Positions 25,198 through 33,475 of a stretch of 64,000 bases of DNA are shown piece after piece; the stretch's first letter is position 1; every line of letters begins with the position of its first letter. A program made the translations under genes and the position numbers. This stretch comes from G965227875 sp965227875 (lineage in GTDB: Bacteria > Pseudomonadota > Alphaproteobacteria > Rhizobiales > JAJFHC01): contig OZ245783.1 in the NCBI GenBank assembly GCA_965227875.1, forward strand, positions 2,852,001 through 2,916,000, written 5' to 3'. A model generated the notes under the pieces. That model was not told the origin of the DNA, searched no databases, and saw nothing but the letters and a program-made list of their open reading frames with translations.

Positions 25198-27449
25198 GGG
25201 CTCTGCTCCTGCCCGCCGGTCGGAGCGGGAGCGGCGCCCGACGCGCCGTCGCTGGCGGAGGCTTCGTCACGCCGCTTGCGAAGCGCTTCCAGAACGGCAT
25301 CTTTCGGCCCGTCGCCGATCACGCGCCCGTTCTCGATCACGACCAGCCTGTCGACCAGGTCGAGAAACGTACCCCGGTGGGTGCAGACGATCAGCGTCTG
25401 GTTCCCCGCAAGGCCCGACTTCAGCCGGGAAAGCAGCCCGGCTTCGGTAATCGTGTCCATGGCGCTCGACGGTTCGTCGAGGAACAGGATCGGCGGCCGC
25501 CGCAGCAGCATCCGCGCAAGCGCCACGGCCTGGCGCTGCCCGCCCGACAGGCCCCGCCCGCGTTCGCCGATGGTCATGGCAAGACCGCTGGGGTGCGTCG
25601 CGGTGAACGCGTCGACCCCGGCCAGGGCGACCGCTTCGGAGATTTCCGCCTCGCTGGCCTCGGGTTTTCCCAGGACGATGTTCTCGCGCAGGGTCCCGGC
25701 GAAGAGTTCCGCTTCCTGGGAGACGAAACCCACTCCGTTGCGCAAGTCAGCGATGTCGTAGTGGCGCACGTCCGCACCGTCGACCAGCACCGATCCGCCC
25801 GTCGCCGCATGCAGCCCCGCGAGGAGCTTGCCGAGCGTCGTCTTGCCCGACCCGACGCGGCCGATGATCCCGACCCTTTCTCCCGGTTTCACCTTGAAAC
25901 TGACCGACTTCAGCGAAGGAAACGAGGCGCCGGGGTAGGTGAAGTCTACGTCGCGGAACTCTACGTTTCCGTGCTCGACGACATGGCCCTTGTCCTGTTG
26001 CTCTTCACGCTCCGAGGGCACGCCCATGAAGCGCGTCAGGCCGCGCATGGCCGCGAAGGCCTGCTGGGCCCGCGCGACCGTCTGGGCGATGTTCCCGAGC
26101 GGTGCGAGCACGCGGCCCGACAGGATGTTGGCCGCGATCAGCCCGCCGACGGTGAGTTCTCCGTCCGCGACGAGGAAAACACCCCAGAAGATGATCAGGA
26201 TCCCCACCGACTGCTGCACCGTGGAGGTGAAGTAGAGCGCCAGCGACGACCAGAATTTCATCGACGTGTTGGCGCGCGCCGTGGCCGACACCGCGTCTTC
26301 CCAGCGTCTCTGCATGACGCCCTCGCCGGTTACCGCTTTGATGGTCTCCACGCTGACGAGAGACTCGACGAGGATCGCATGACGCTGCGAGGCGTGCTGC
26401 TGGGTCCTCGAGACGGAGCGCGCCAGCGGAGCCTGGACGAGCAGGGTGACGACGAGGACGACCGGCACGGCGAGAAGCGGCACGAGTGCGATCGGCCCGG
26501 CGATCAGCCACAGCACCGACAGGAACACGCCGATGAACAACAGGTCGGTGATCGCGATGATTGCGGAGGAGGTGAAAAAATCGCGGACGGTTTCGAATTC
26601 CCGGATCTGGTTGGCGATGCTGCCGGCCGACCCGGTCTGCTGCGCCATCGAGATTCCCAGCGCATGCTCGAAGATGTCCGACGCGACGCGCATGTCGACC
26701 CGCCGCCCGGTGCGGTCGAGGACGACCGCGCGCAACTGTTTCAGTATGAAGTCGAACCCCACCGCGATGACGACGCCGACCGCCAGCGCGATCAGCGTGG
26801 GAAAGGCGAGGTTGGGGATCACCCTGTCATAGACGTTCATGACGAACAGCGGAAAGGCCAGTCCCAGCAGGTTGAGCACGAGTGCGGCCACCACGATCTG
26901 GATCCAGGACGGCCAGAAATGCCAGACCGCCGACCAGAGCCAGTGGCGCTTCTTCGGCTGTCGCCGGGCATCCTTCGTGTCCGGTTCGTCCTCGTTGTCG
27001 GTGACATAGAGAACGAAACCCGACGCGTCCTTTTCGAGGCGCGACGGCGAGATGGAGCGGGCCTTTTCCGAAACGAGAGGGAAGACGACCACGAGACGCC
27101 GCAACGCGCCCCGGCGGACCACCACACAGGCATCGCCGCTCTCGAAGAGCACGATATAGGGTGCGACGACCGCGGGGATCTTCGTGATCTTTCGTTCCAG
27201 CAGTCTGGCGTTGAGGCCGAGCCGTTCGGCGGCCCGCGACGCCAGGGCGGGCGTCAGTCTCCCGTCCTCGAGCGGCAGGCCGTGCAGCGCGCCACGCGCG
27301 GATACCGGTTTGCCCATGTGCCGCGCGACGTAGCACAGGCATGCGAGCAGCGCATCGTCCTCGCCCGCCGGTGCGGGCACGGGATCGCCTTCCGTCCTGT
27401 CGGCCGGTACGCTGGCGCGCTCACTTTCGGTGCTGGTCACGGCATCCAT
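25194..27449 (-). CDS. Type I secretion ABC transporter (LapB/HlyB-like) with C39-like domain
   Basis: This 751-residue protein has an N-terminal C39-peptidase-like domain at about 25-150 that shows no Q-x4-C-G catalytic motif, so it probably acts as a non-cleaving docking domain, as in LapB and HlyB. A six-helix transporter domain (about 185-475) follows, including WIQIVVAALVLNLLGLAFPL. The nucleotide-binding domain has Walker A GRVGSGKTT, signature LSGGQRQ and Walker B ILFLDEPSSAMD. It powers one-step export through the envelope. It lies 54 bases downstream of the TolC-like gene and overlaps the HlyD gene. The inactive C39 domain fits an RTX substrate carrying a C-terminal signal rather than a double-glycine leader. 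Confidence 0.93.
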   Translation of the reverse strand: MDAVTSTESERASVPADRTEGDPVPAPAGEDDALLACLCYVARHMGKPVSARGALHGLPLEDGRLTPALASRAAERLGLNARLLERKITKIPAVVAPYIVLFESGDACVVVRRGALRRLVVVFPLVSEKARSISPSRLEKDASGFVLYVTDNEDEPDTKDARRQPKKRHWLWSAVWHFWPSWIQIVVAALVLNLLGLAFPLFVMNVYDRVIPNLAFPTLIALAVGVVIAVGFDFILKQLRAVVLDRTGRRVDMRVASDIFEHALGISMAQQTGSAGSIANQIREFETVRDFFTSSAIIAITDLLFIGVFLSVLWLIAGPIALVPLLAVPVVLVVTLLVQAPLARSVSRTQQHASQRHAILVESLVSVETIKAVTGEGVMQRRWEDAVSATARANTSMKFWSSLALYFTSTVQQSVGILIIFWGVFLVADGELTVGGLIAANILSGRVLAPLGNIAQTVARAQQAFAAMRGLTRFMGVPSEREEQQDKGHVVEHGNVEFRDVDFTYPGASFPSLKSVSFKVKPGERVGIIGRVGSGKTTLGKLLAGLHAATGGSVLVDGADVRHYDIADLRNGVGFVSQEAELFAGTLRENIVLGKPEASEAEISEAVALAGVDAFTATHPSGLAMTIGERGRGLSGGQRQAVALARMLLRRPPILFLDEPSSAMDTITEAGLLSRLKSGLAGNQTLIVCTHRGTFLDLVDRLVVIENGRVIGDGPKDAVLEALRKRRDEASASDGASGAAPAPTGGQEQSP

Positions 27450-27503
27450 GACCGGTCTCCGGACCGCGGATCATCAACCGCCCCTGCATCTGCGGACGCG
27501 GTC

Positions 27504-28889
27504 CTATTTCCGCAGCGGTTCGATATCGATGTTGAAAATGCCGAAACTCTGCTGGCTCTGGTGGCGGTGGTCGGCCACGACTTCCGCCGGCGCACGGACA
27601 CCGACGACGTCGAGCAGCACGCCCATGCTCGCCAGCAGCTGGTATGACGAGAACAGGTGGACGGCGTAGACGCTGGAAAGCTGGAAGCGGCTGTTGAACA
27701 GCGCACCTTCCGTGTCGAGCAGGTCCAGCAGGGTCCGTTTCGAGAGCTGGTATTCCTCGAGATAGGAGTCGACGACCTTCCCGTTCAGCCTGACCTGCTT
27801 ACGGAACGACCGGACCCGTTCGCCACCCACCGTGTAGGCGGCCCACGCCCGCTCCACCGCCTGCCGGGTCTCGCGCCTGCGCGCTTCCTGTTCGGCCTGG
27901 GCCTGCGCGTAGCGTTCGGTCAGGGCCCGCTTGCGATTGGTTGTGATCAGCCCGTCGAAAATGTTCCAGGTCACCACGACGCGGCCGAAGAGGTCCTCGC
28001 TCTTGCCCACGGTGGCGTTGACATCATTGCCGAACGTGCCGGTGCCTTCGAGCGAAACCGTCGGATAGTAGCCGCCCTTGCTCTGCTCGCGTTCGAACTT
28101 GGCCGCGTCGCTGTCCGCGCCGGCGGCCTTGATGGCCGGGTTGTTGTCGTAGCTGACGTGGATCGCCGTGCGCTTGGTCTTCGGGATTCTCTTCGGAAAG
28201 CCCACGCGCTGGGTCCGGCCGGGCTTGCGTCCCACGATCTGCGTGAATTTCGCCCTCGCGTCCTCGAGCGCCAGCTTGATCTGCGCCACGAGCGCCTCGG
28301 TCGCGGCCACCCGTTGCTCCGCCTGGCTCACCTCGCCGTCGGAGGACTTGCCCCCTTCGCGGCGTTCGCGGACGATTCGCAGGATCGCTTCATGCCGGCG
28401 CACGTTGTCGCGCGCGACCGACAGGAGGTTTCTGTGGCGGCGCACGTCGATATAGGCCTCGATCGCCCTCAGGCCGAGAAGCTGGGCCCGGTCGAGCACC
28501 CGGTAGGCTGCGGCGTCGAGGCGCGCGGCGTTCTTGTAGATGTCGTTGGCCCGGTCGAAACCGTCGAACAGGACCTGCCGGATGTTGACGATGCCCTGCT
28601 CGCGGGCGAACCACCTGTCGTTGACATTGGCCGCAAGCCCGTTGGGGCGGTCGATTTTCTGGTATCCGATGTCCGCCGAGAGGTCGAGCGTCGGCAGCAA
28701 CCGTCCCTGGGCCTGGCGCAACTCGTAACCGGTCGCGCGCCGGTCCGCTTTCGCGGCGCTCATCAGGGGATGGGTGTCCACCGTATGCTGGACGGCTTCG
28801 CGCAGGGACATCGCCGATGCGCCGGCTGCGGACAGGCAGACCGACGCAACCAGCAAGGTTCCAGAAAAAAATCGGAGCCCCCTCCGCAT
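27504..28889 (-). CDS. TolC-family outer membrane factor, type I secretion
   Basis: This protein of about 461 residues has a signal peptide (LLVASVCLSAAGASA) followed by two internally repeated helical/beta halves, with motifs typical of the TolC/AggA family: LREAVQHTVDTHP, IRQVLFDGFDR, VVTWNIFDGL and QLSKRTLLDLLDTEG. It would form the trimeric channel that completes the secretion system with the two downstream genes. I prefer ATG at 28889, which sits 10 bases from AAGG; an in-frame GTG at 28895 sits only 4 bases from the same site. It is the first gene of the operon. Confidence 0.92.
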   Translation of the reverse strand: MRRGLRFFSGTLLVASVCLSAAGASAMSLREAVQHTVDTHPLMSAAKADRRATGYELRQAQGRLLPTLDLSADIGYQKIDRPNGLAANVNDRWFAREQGIVNIRQVLFDGFDRANDIYKNAARLDAAAYRVLDRAQLLGLRAIEAYIDVRRHRNLLSVARDNVRRHEAILRIVRERREGGKSSDGEVSQAEQRVAATEALVAQIKLALEDARAKFTQIVGRKPGRTQRVGFPKRIPKTKRTAIHVSYDNNPAIKAAGADSDAAKFEREQSKGGYYPTVSLEGTGTFGNDVNATVGKSEDLFGRVVVTWNIFDGLITTNRKRALTERYAQAQAEQEARRRETRQAVERAWAAYTVGGERVRSFRKQVRLNGKVVDSYLEEYQLSKRTLLDLLDTEGALFNSRFQLSSVYAVHLFSSYQLLASMGVLLDVVGVRAPAEVVADHRHQSQQSFGIFNIDIEPLRK

Positions 28890-29232
28890 ATACACGCACC
28901 CTTGTTTGAGTCGCCGCCCGGCTGTTTTTAATGATTTATTATGGTTTTACCCTAAGCACTGTGGCGAGAAAATGTCAATTGCGCGGCGGAACTTGTCCTC
29001 CGATTCAAGCCGGGTGGTGACATTGTCACAACACGTCCCCGCTCCGATGTCCGAAAATGAAACAGGAATCGCCCACGGCGTGACTTTCTTGTGCGGGCTG
29101 CGGATTTCGGGCAAGTGTCCTCCCTGACACCGGCCATGTCTTGCGCCGCGGACCACCATCGCGCGGCTCGGGACGGCTTTCGCGCGTCGCCGGTATGGCG
29201 CCCGCAACAACGGACAAGGACCTGCATTCCCG
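28890..29232. other. Non-coding divergent region between secretion operon and OYE gene
   Basis: No gene is supported here. The left part (28920-28960) is AT-rich and holds the promoter candidate of the secretion operon. A perfect odd palindrome, GTGACA-T-TGTCAC, lies at 29017-29029 and may be an operator for either flanking gene. The rest is ordinary high-GC sequence with no recognised RNA structure. Confidence 0.4.
28948..28978 (-). promoter_or_regulatory. Candidate sigma-70 promoter for the type I secretion operon
   Basis: On the minus strand a perfect TTGACA (bases 28978-28973) is followed 18 bases later by TAGGGT, a weak -10. A start about 55 bases before the TolC-like ATG would result. 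It lies within an otherwise AT-rich stretch. Confidence 0.35.
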
Positions 29233-30366
29233 ATGACTTCGCTTCTCTTCTCGCCGCTCGAACTGCGGTCGCTCGAACTGCCGAATCGCATCGTCATCGC
29301 GCCCATGTGCCAGTATTCCGCCACGGACGGCCTTGCCGGCGACTGGCATTTCGCGCACCTGTCGAAATTCGCCATCGGGCGTGCGGGAACGGTGATGACG
29401 GAGGCGGCCGCCGTGCTGCCGGAAGGGCGCATCACCCATGGCGACCTCGGCATCTGGAGCGACGATCACGCCGCCGCGCTCGCCCCGATAACCGCCTTCC
29501 TGAAATCACAGGGCTCCGTTCCGGCCATCCAGCTTGCCCATGCGGGACGGAAGGCGAGCATGCAGCGGCCCTGGTATGGCAACGGGGCGCTTGGCGACGA
29601 GGACCGGGCCCGGGGCGATATCGCGTGGGAGGTCATTGGGCCGAGCCCGGACGCGATCGAGGACGGCTGGCTTGTTCCGCGTGAGATGACGCCTGCCGAC
29701 ATCGCGGCGGTGACCGAGGCCTTCGTGGCCGCCGCACGCCGGTCGAACGACGCCGGCTTCGAAATTGCGGAAATTCACGGCGCCCACGGCTATCTCATCC
29801 AGAGTTTCCTGTCGCCCCTGTCCAACCGTCGGACCGACGCCTACGGAGGCGACCTCGCGGGCCGTTGCCGTTTTGCCGTCGAGGTCGCAGAAGCGGTGCG
29901 TGCCGTCTGGCCCGACGACAAGCCGCTCTTCTTCAGGGTGTCCTCGGTGGACGGCGTGGAAGACGGATGGCAGATCGAGGATTCCGTCCATCTCGCGCGT
30001 CTTCTGAAAGATGTTGGCGTCGACGTCATCGACTGTTCGAGTGGCGGCAATTCCGCCAAGGGCGCGACGGCGGCCGGCGTGACCCGGGCCCCGGGGTTCC
30101 AAGTGCCCTTCGCCGCCCGGATCCGCCGCGAAGCGGAGATCAGGACGCAGGCCGTGGGGTTGATCCTCGACGGCCACCAGGCCGAAGCCGTGCTCGAGGC
30201 GGGCGATGCCGACCTGATCGCCATCGGCCGCGAGGCGCTCTACGACCCGTTCTGGCCGCTCCACCAGGCCGATGCCATGGGAGAGCCCGAGGCCTTCTCG
30301 CGTTGGCCGGTCCAGTACGGCTGGTGGCTCGAGCGTCGCGCCGCGAGCATGGCCCCGCGCGACTGA
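29233..30366 (+). CDS. NADH:flavin oxidoreductase, Old Yellow Enzyme family (NamA/YqjM-like)
   Basis: This 377-residue TIM-barrel FMN enzyme has hallmarks of the YqjM-like class: LPNRIVIAPMCQYSA near the N-terminus, QLAHAGRKAS, the active-site HGAHGYLIQSFLSPLSN segment, and near the end DLIAIGREALYDPFWPL. Such enzymes reduce activated C=C bonds of enones using NAD(P)H. The physiological substrate cannot be read from sequence. It stands alone, with its 3' end 15 bases from the convergent EamA gene. AAGGAC lies about 11 bases before the ATG. No unusual residues were noticed. Confidence 0.92.
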   Translation: MTSLLFSPLELRSLELPNRIVIAPMCQYSATDGLAGDWHFAHLSKFAIGRAGTVMTEAAAVLPEGRITHGDLGIWSDDHAAALAPITAFLKSQGSVPAIQLAHAGRKASMQRPWYGNGALGDEDRARGDIAWEVIGPSPDAIEDGWLVPREMTPADIAAVTEAFVAAARRSNDAGFEIAEIHGAHGYLIQSFLSPLSNRRTDAYGGDLAGRCRFAVEVAEAVRAVWPDDKPLFFRVSSVDGVEDGWQIEDSVHLARLLKDVGVDVIDCSSGGNSAKGATAAGVTRAPGFQVPFAARIRREAEIRTQAVGLILDGHQAEAVLEAGDADLIAIGREALYDPFWPLHQADAMGEPEAFSRWPVQYGWWLERRAASMAPRD

Positions 30367-30381
30367 GCGTCTGGCGGGAAT

Positions 30382-31269
30382 TCAGACCGTCGTGCCCGTG
30401 CGGCCGGATCCGGCCGTGCTCTTCGTGGTGGCGATGAAGATGCCGCTTGCCGTGATGATCGCGATGCCGATCCAGGTGACGAGGTCGGGAAAGTCGCCGA
30501 ACATCAGGTAGCCGACCGCCGTGCCCGCCACGATCTCCGAATAGCCGATCGGCGCGAGCGTCGCCGCGGGCGCGATCGAGTAGGCCTGGTTGATCGAAAG
30601 GTGCGAACCGCAGGAACACAGCCCGATCATCGCGAGCAGCCCCCATTGGGTCCATGTCGGCGGCTCCCAGACGAGGATGACGGGGGGCGTCAGCACGACG
30701 AGGCCGACGATGATCGAGAACATGATCGTGACCATCGGCGGATCCGTGCGCGAGAGCAGACGCGTGATCAGCAGGGTCAGGGCGAACATGATCCCGGTCG
30801 CGAGCGCCAGCAGGGCATGGATGCCGACCGACTGGAAGCCCGGCCGCATGACCACGAGGACGCCCGCGAAACCGATCGCGACGGCCAGCCAGTGGGCCGG
30901 ATAGACGCGTTCGCCGAGGATCAGCGGCGAGAGGGCGGTCACCACGAAAGGATACGCGAAGGCGATGGCCAGCGCGTCGGCGAGAGGCAGTCCCTCCAGC
31001 GCCTTCACCATGCTGACGGTGGCCAGCACCAGCAGGATGCCGCGCAGGAGCTGCAGCCACGGCCGGTTCGGCCTGATGATCTTGACCCCGTGTTTGGCGA
31101 AGGCCGGCGGCGCCAGGATCAGCATGTTCGTCACCAAGCGTCCCCAGACGATGATGACGACGGGCAGGCTGCCGATCAGGAGCTTGGAGATCCCGTCCGC
31201 GACCGACGCGAGCGAGAATCCGAAGACAACGAGAAGGACGCCAAGATGGAGCGGCGAGAGACTGATCAT
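30382..31269 (-). CDS. EamA/DMT-family transporter
   Basis: The protein has about 295 residues and ten predicted hydrophobic helices arranged as two EamA repeats. The first starts LHLGVLLVVFGFSLASVADGISK; the second includes PTWTQWGLLAMIGLCSCGSHL and PIGYSEIVAGTAVGYLMFGD. Members export small metabolites or act as permeases; substrate unknown. The start was set at 31269 (MISLSPLH) because the upstream in-frame extension of about 40 residues is hydrophilic and unlike the family. The start lacks a strong ribosome site. It is divergent from the cyclase gene at 31404. Confidence 0.88.
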   Translation of the reverse strand: MISLSPLHLGVLLVVFGFSLASVADGISKLLIGSLPVVIIVWGRLVTNMLILAPPAFAKHGVKIIRPNRPWLQLLRGILLVLATVSMVKALEGLPLADALAIAFAYPFVVTALSPLILGERVYPAHWLAVAIGFAGVLVVMRPGFQSVGIHALLALATGIMFALTLLITRLLSRTDPPMVTIMFSIIVGLVVLTPPVILVWEPPTWTQWGLLAMIGLCSCGSHLSINQAYSIAPAATLAPIGYSEIVAGTAVGYLMFGDFPDLVTWIGIAIITASGIFIATTKSTAGSGRTGTTV

Positions 31270-31403
31270 GTTCTTCGGTCTTATCGCCAAAAGGCCCGCA
31301 TGACCAGAAGTTGCTTTTGACACAATGATTTCCCCTGCCGGGGGAGCAATTCCGTTCCTTCCGCCTGTGAGGTCCTGTACCCTGTGCAGCAAGGACGAAA
31401 CAC

Positions 31404-32708
31404 TTGGTTCGAGGCGCGATGAAGGACGGCACCGGATACAGCCATGACCCCGATTACGTCGAGGGCGTCACCCTGGTCAGGCGTAGCGAGCGCGGCCCTT
31501 CTTGCGCGCCCGGACACCAGACCGCCCAGGATATCGAGGCCTGGTTGCTTGGCGACGCCTCGGCCGAGACCGACCTGCTCGATCTCTATGAGTCCCTCAT
31601 GTGGCGCCTTGCCGCCGCCGGGTTCGGGATCGACCGTTCGTCACTTCACGCGGGCACCCTGCATCCGCAGCTTTGCGGCTTCTCGTGGGTGTGGAACCGC
31701 TTCGGTGACTATTGCGACGAGATCCAGGTCGACATGGCGACGCTGGAAACGGAGGGCTACCGGCGAAGTCCGCTCGTGGCGGTAATGGAACGCGGCGAGA
31801 CACTGCGCCTGCGTTGCGACATGCCCGAGAACCGCGAACGTTACCCGATCATCGCGGACCTGGCCGAGCAGGGGATCGTCGAGTATGTCGCGATGCCCCT
31901 TCAGACCGGCGGCGCGTTCGTCAACGTCATCACCGTCGCCACGTCGCGCGAGGGTGGCTTCGCCCCGGACGATGCCGCTGCGCTCAAGCGCATCCAGGGG
32001 CTGCTGGCGCTTCATGTGGACAAGCACACGCTGCACCGGATCGCGGGGAACGTTCTCCATACCTATCTGGGGGCGGCCGCCGGACGCCAGGTGCTCGAGG
32101 GGTCGATCACGCGCGGGTCCGGACAGGCCATCCGCGCGGTCATATGGGCGTCGGATCTGCGCGGCTTCACCGATCTGACGGACCGGCTAACCGGCCCGGA
32201 AGTGACGTCCCTGCTGAACGCCTATTTCGGCATACTCGTGGATGCCGTCCAGGGCAACGGTGGCGAAGTGCTCAAGTTCATCGGCGACGGACTGCTCGCC
32301 GTCTTTCCCTATGACGACGATGCCGGAAGCAATGCCGCGGCCGAAGCCTCCCTGCGCGCTGCCGAGGCCGCCGTCGCGGCACTCTCGCGCCTGAACGAAA
32401 GCCCGACGCCCGAGATCGCGCGGATCGCCGGCTGGAACCCCCTGCGAACGGGGATCGCGCTGCACGAGGGCGATGTCTTCTTCGGAAATGTCGGCTCGCT
32501 CGACCGGCTCGACTTCACGGTGATCGGCCGGGCGGTCAACGAGACCAGCAGGGTCGAGGCGCTGTCGAAGCAACTGGGCCGCGAAATCCTCGTCACGGAA
32601 CCGGTGGCCCGGCGGATCGGCCTGCCGCTCGACGATCTCGGCAAGCATGTCCTGCGGGGGCTGTCCGCCCCGATGGCGCTGTTCAGCCCGCGTCCGGAAC
32701 CGGCCTGA
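31404..32708 (+). CDS. Class III adenylate/guanylate cyclase with N-terminal GAF-like region
   Basis: This soluble protein of 434 residues has a GAF-like sensory half at about 50-215, including YVAMPLQTGGAFVNVITVATSR. The C-terminal catalytic domain (about 240-425) has both metal-binding aspartates (ASDLRGFTDLTD and FIGDGLLAVF), the lysine expected before the second one (EVLKFIGD), and the NxxxR transition-state pair in AVNETSRVEAL. It should make cAMP or cGMP; ATP versus GTP choice is not certain. I chose the TTG at 31404 because AAGGA lies 8 bases upstream; an ATG at 31419 is the alternative. Its 3' end overlaps the convergent cysQ by 26 bases. Confidence 0.87.
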   Translation: MVRGAMKDGTGYSHDPDYVEGVTLVRRSERGPSCAPGHQTAQDIEAWLLGDASAETDLLDLYESLMWRLAAAGFGIDRSSLHAGTLHPQLCGFSWVWNRFGDYCDEIQVDMATLETEGYRRSPLVAVMERGETLRLRCDMPENRERYPIIADLAEQGIVEYVAMPLQTGGAFVNVITVATSREGGFAPDDAAALKRIQGLLALHVDKHTLHRIAGNVLHTYLGAAAGRQVLEGSITRGSGQAIRAVIWASDLRGFTDLTDRLTGPEVTSLLNAYFGILVDAVQGNGGEVLKFIGDGLLAVFPYDDDAGSNAAAEASLRAAEAAVAALSRLNESPTPEIARIAGWNPLRTGIALHEGDVFFGNVGSLDRLDFTVIGRAVNETSRVEALSKQLGREILVTEPVARRIGLPLDDLGKHVLRGLSAPMALFSPRPEPA

Positions 32709-33450
32709 ACCCGCCATAGGCGATGAACGGCCCGTTCCGGTAGTCCGCCTTGCCGTAGCCGAACAGCCTGCCGTGCGGGTCGAGCACCGTTCCGCCCGCC
32801 GCCCGCAGGACGGCGTCTCCCGCCGCCGTGTCCCATTCCATGGTCGGGCCGAATCGCGGATAGACGTCGGCCTCGCCGCAGGCGACCAGGCAGAACTTGA
32901 GCGAGGAGCCGATGGAAACGGTCTCGGATATGCCGTTCGCCTCAAGCCACCCGTTCGTGTCGTCGTCGCGGTGGGAGCGGCTGGCGACGGCCACCGCACC
33001 GGTCGCCGGCACCGGCCTTACGGCGATCTCCTGGGCCCCGCGGGCGGGGCATTCGAACGCCCCCTTGCCCGCCTCGCCGCAGAACAGCCGGTCGAGCGCG
33101 GGTGCATGGACGACACCCAGAACCGGGACGCCGTTCTCGACGAGCGCGACGTTCACGGTGAAGGATCCTGCTCCGTCGCGCCGCAGGAATTCCCGCGTTC
33201 CGTCGAGCGGGTCGACGAGGAAGAACCGCTCCGACGCCGCCAGCGCGTGACTTTCGGTGTTTTCCTCGGAGACGACCGGAATGTCGGGCGCGATCCTGGC
33301 GAGCGCGGCGAGGATGACTTCCTCGGCCGCCTTGTCCGCCCAGGTGACCGGCGAGCCGTCGGCCTTGTACTCGGCCTGCGGATCTCCCGCGTAGATGTCC
33401 ATGATCCGCGCGCCGGCGATGCGCGCCGCTGTCTTGATCTCCTCGATCAT
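32683..33450 (-). CDS. cysQ: 3'(2'),5'-bisphosphate nucleotidase CysQ
   Basis: This 255-residue member of the lithium-sensitive phosphatase family carries PVVSEEN, the metal motif DPLDGTREF, the family GVVHAP segment, and WDTAAGDAVL in motif B. It removes the 3'-phosphate from PAP, the by-product of PAPS use in sulfate assimilation. It lies 25 bases after cysNC on the same strand, so it is the third gene of the sulfate activation operon. Length is normal. Its last 26 bases overlap the convergent cyclase gene. Confidence 0.93.
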   Translation of the reverse strand: MIEEIKTAARIAGARIMDIYAGDPQAEYKADGSPVTWADKAAEEVILAALARIAPDIPVVSEENTESHALAASERFFLVDPLDGTREFLRRDGAGSFTVNVALVENGVPVLGVVHAPALDRLFCGEAGKGAFECPARGAQEIAVRPVPATGAVAVASRSHRDDDTNGWLEANGISETVSIGSSLKFCLVACGEADVYPRFGPTMEWDTAAGDAVLRAAGGTVLDPHGRLFGYGKADYRNGPFIAYGGFRPVPDAG

Positions 33451-33475
33451 GTCTGCCCGTCCGGTCCCGTTGTTC

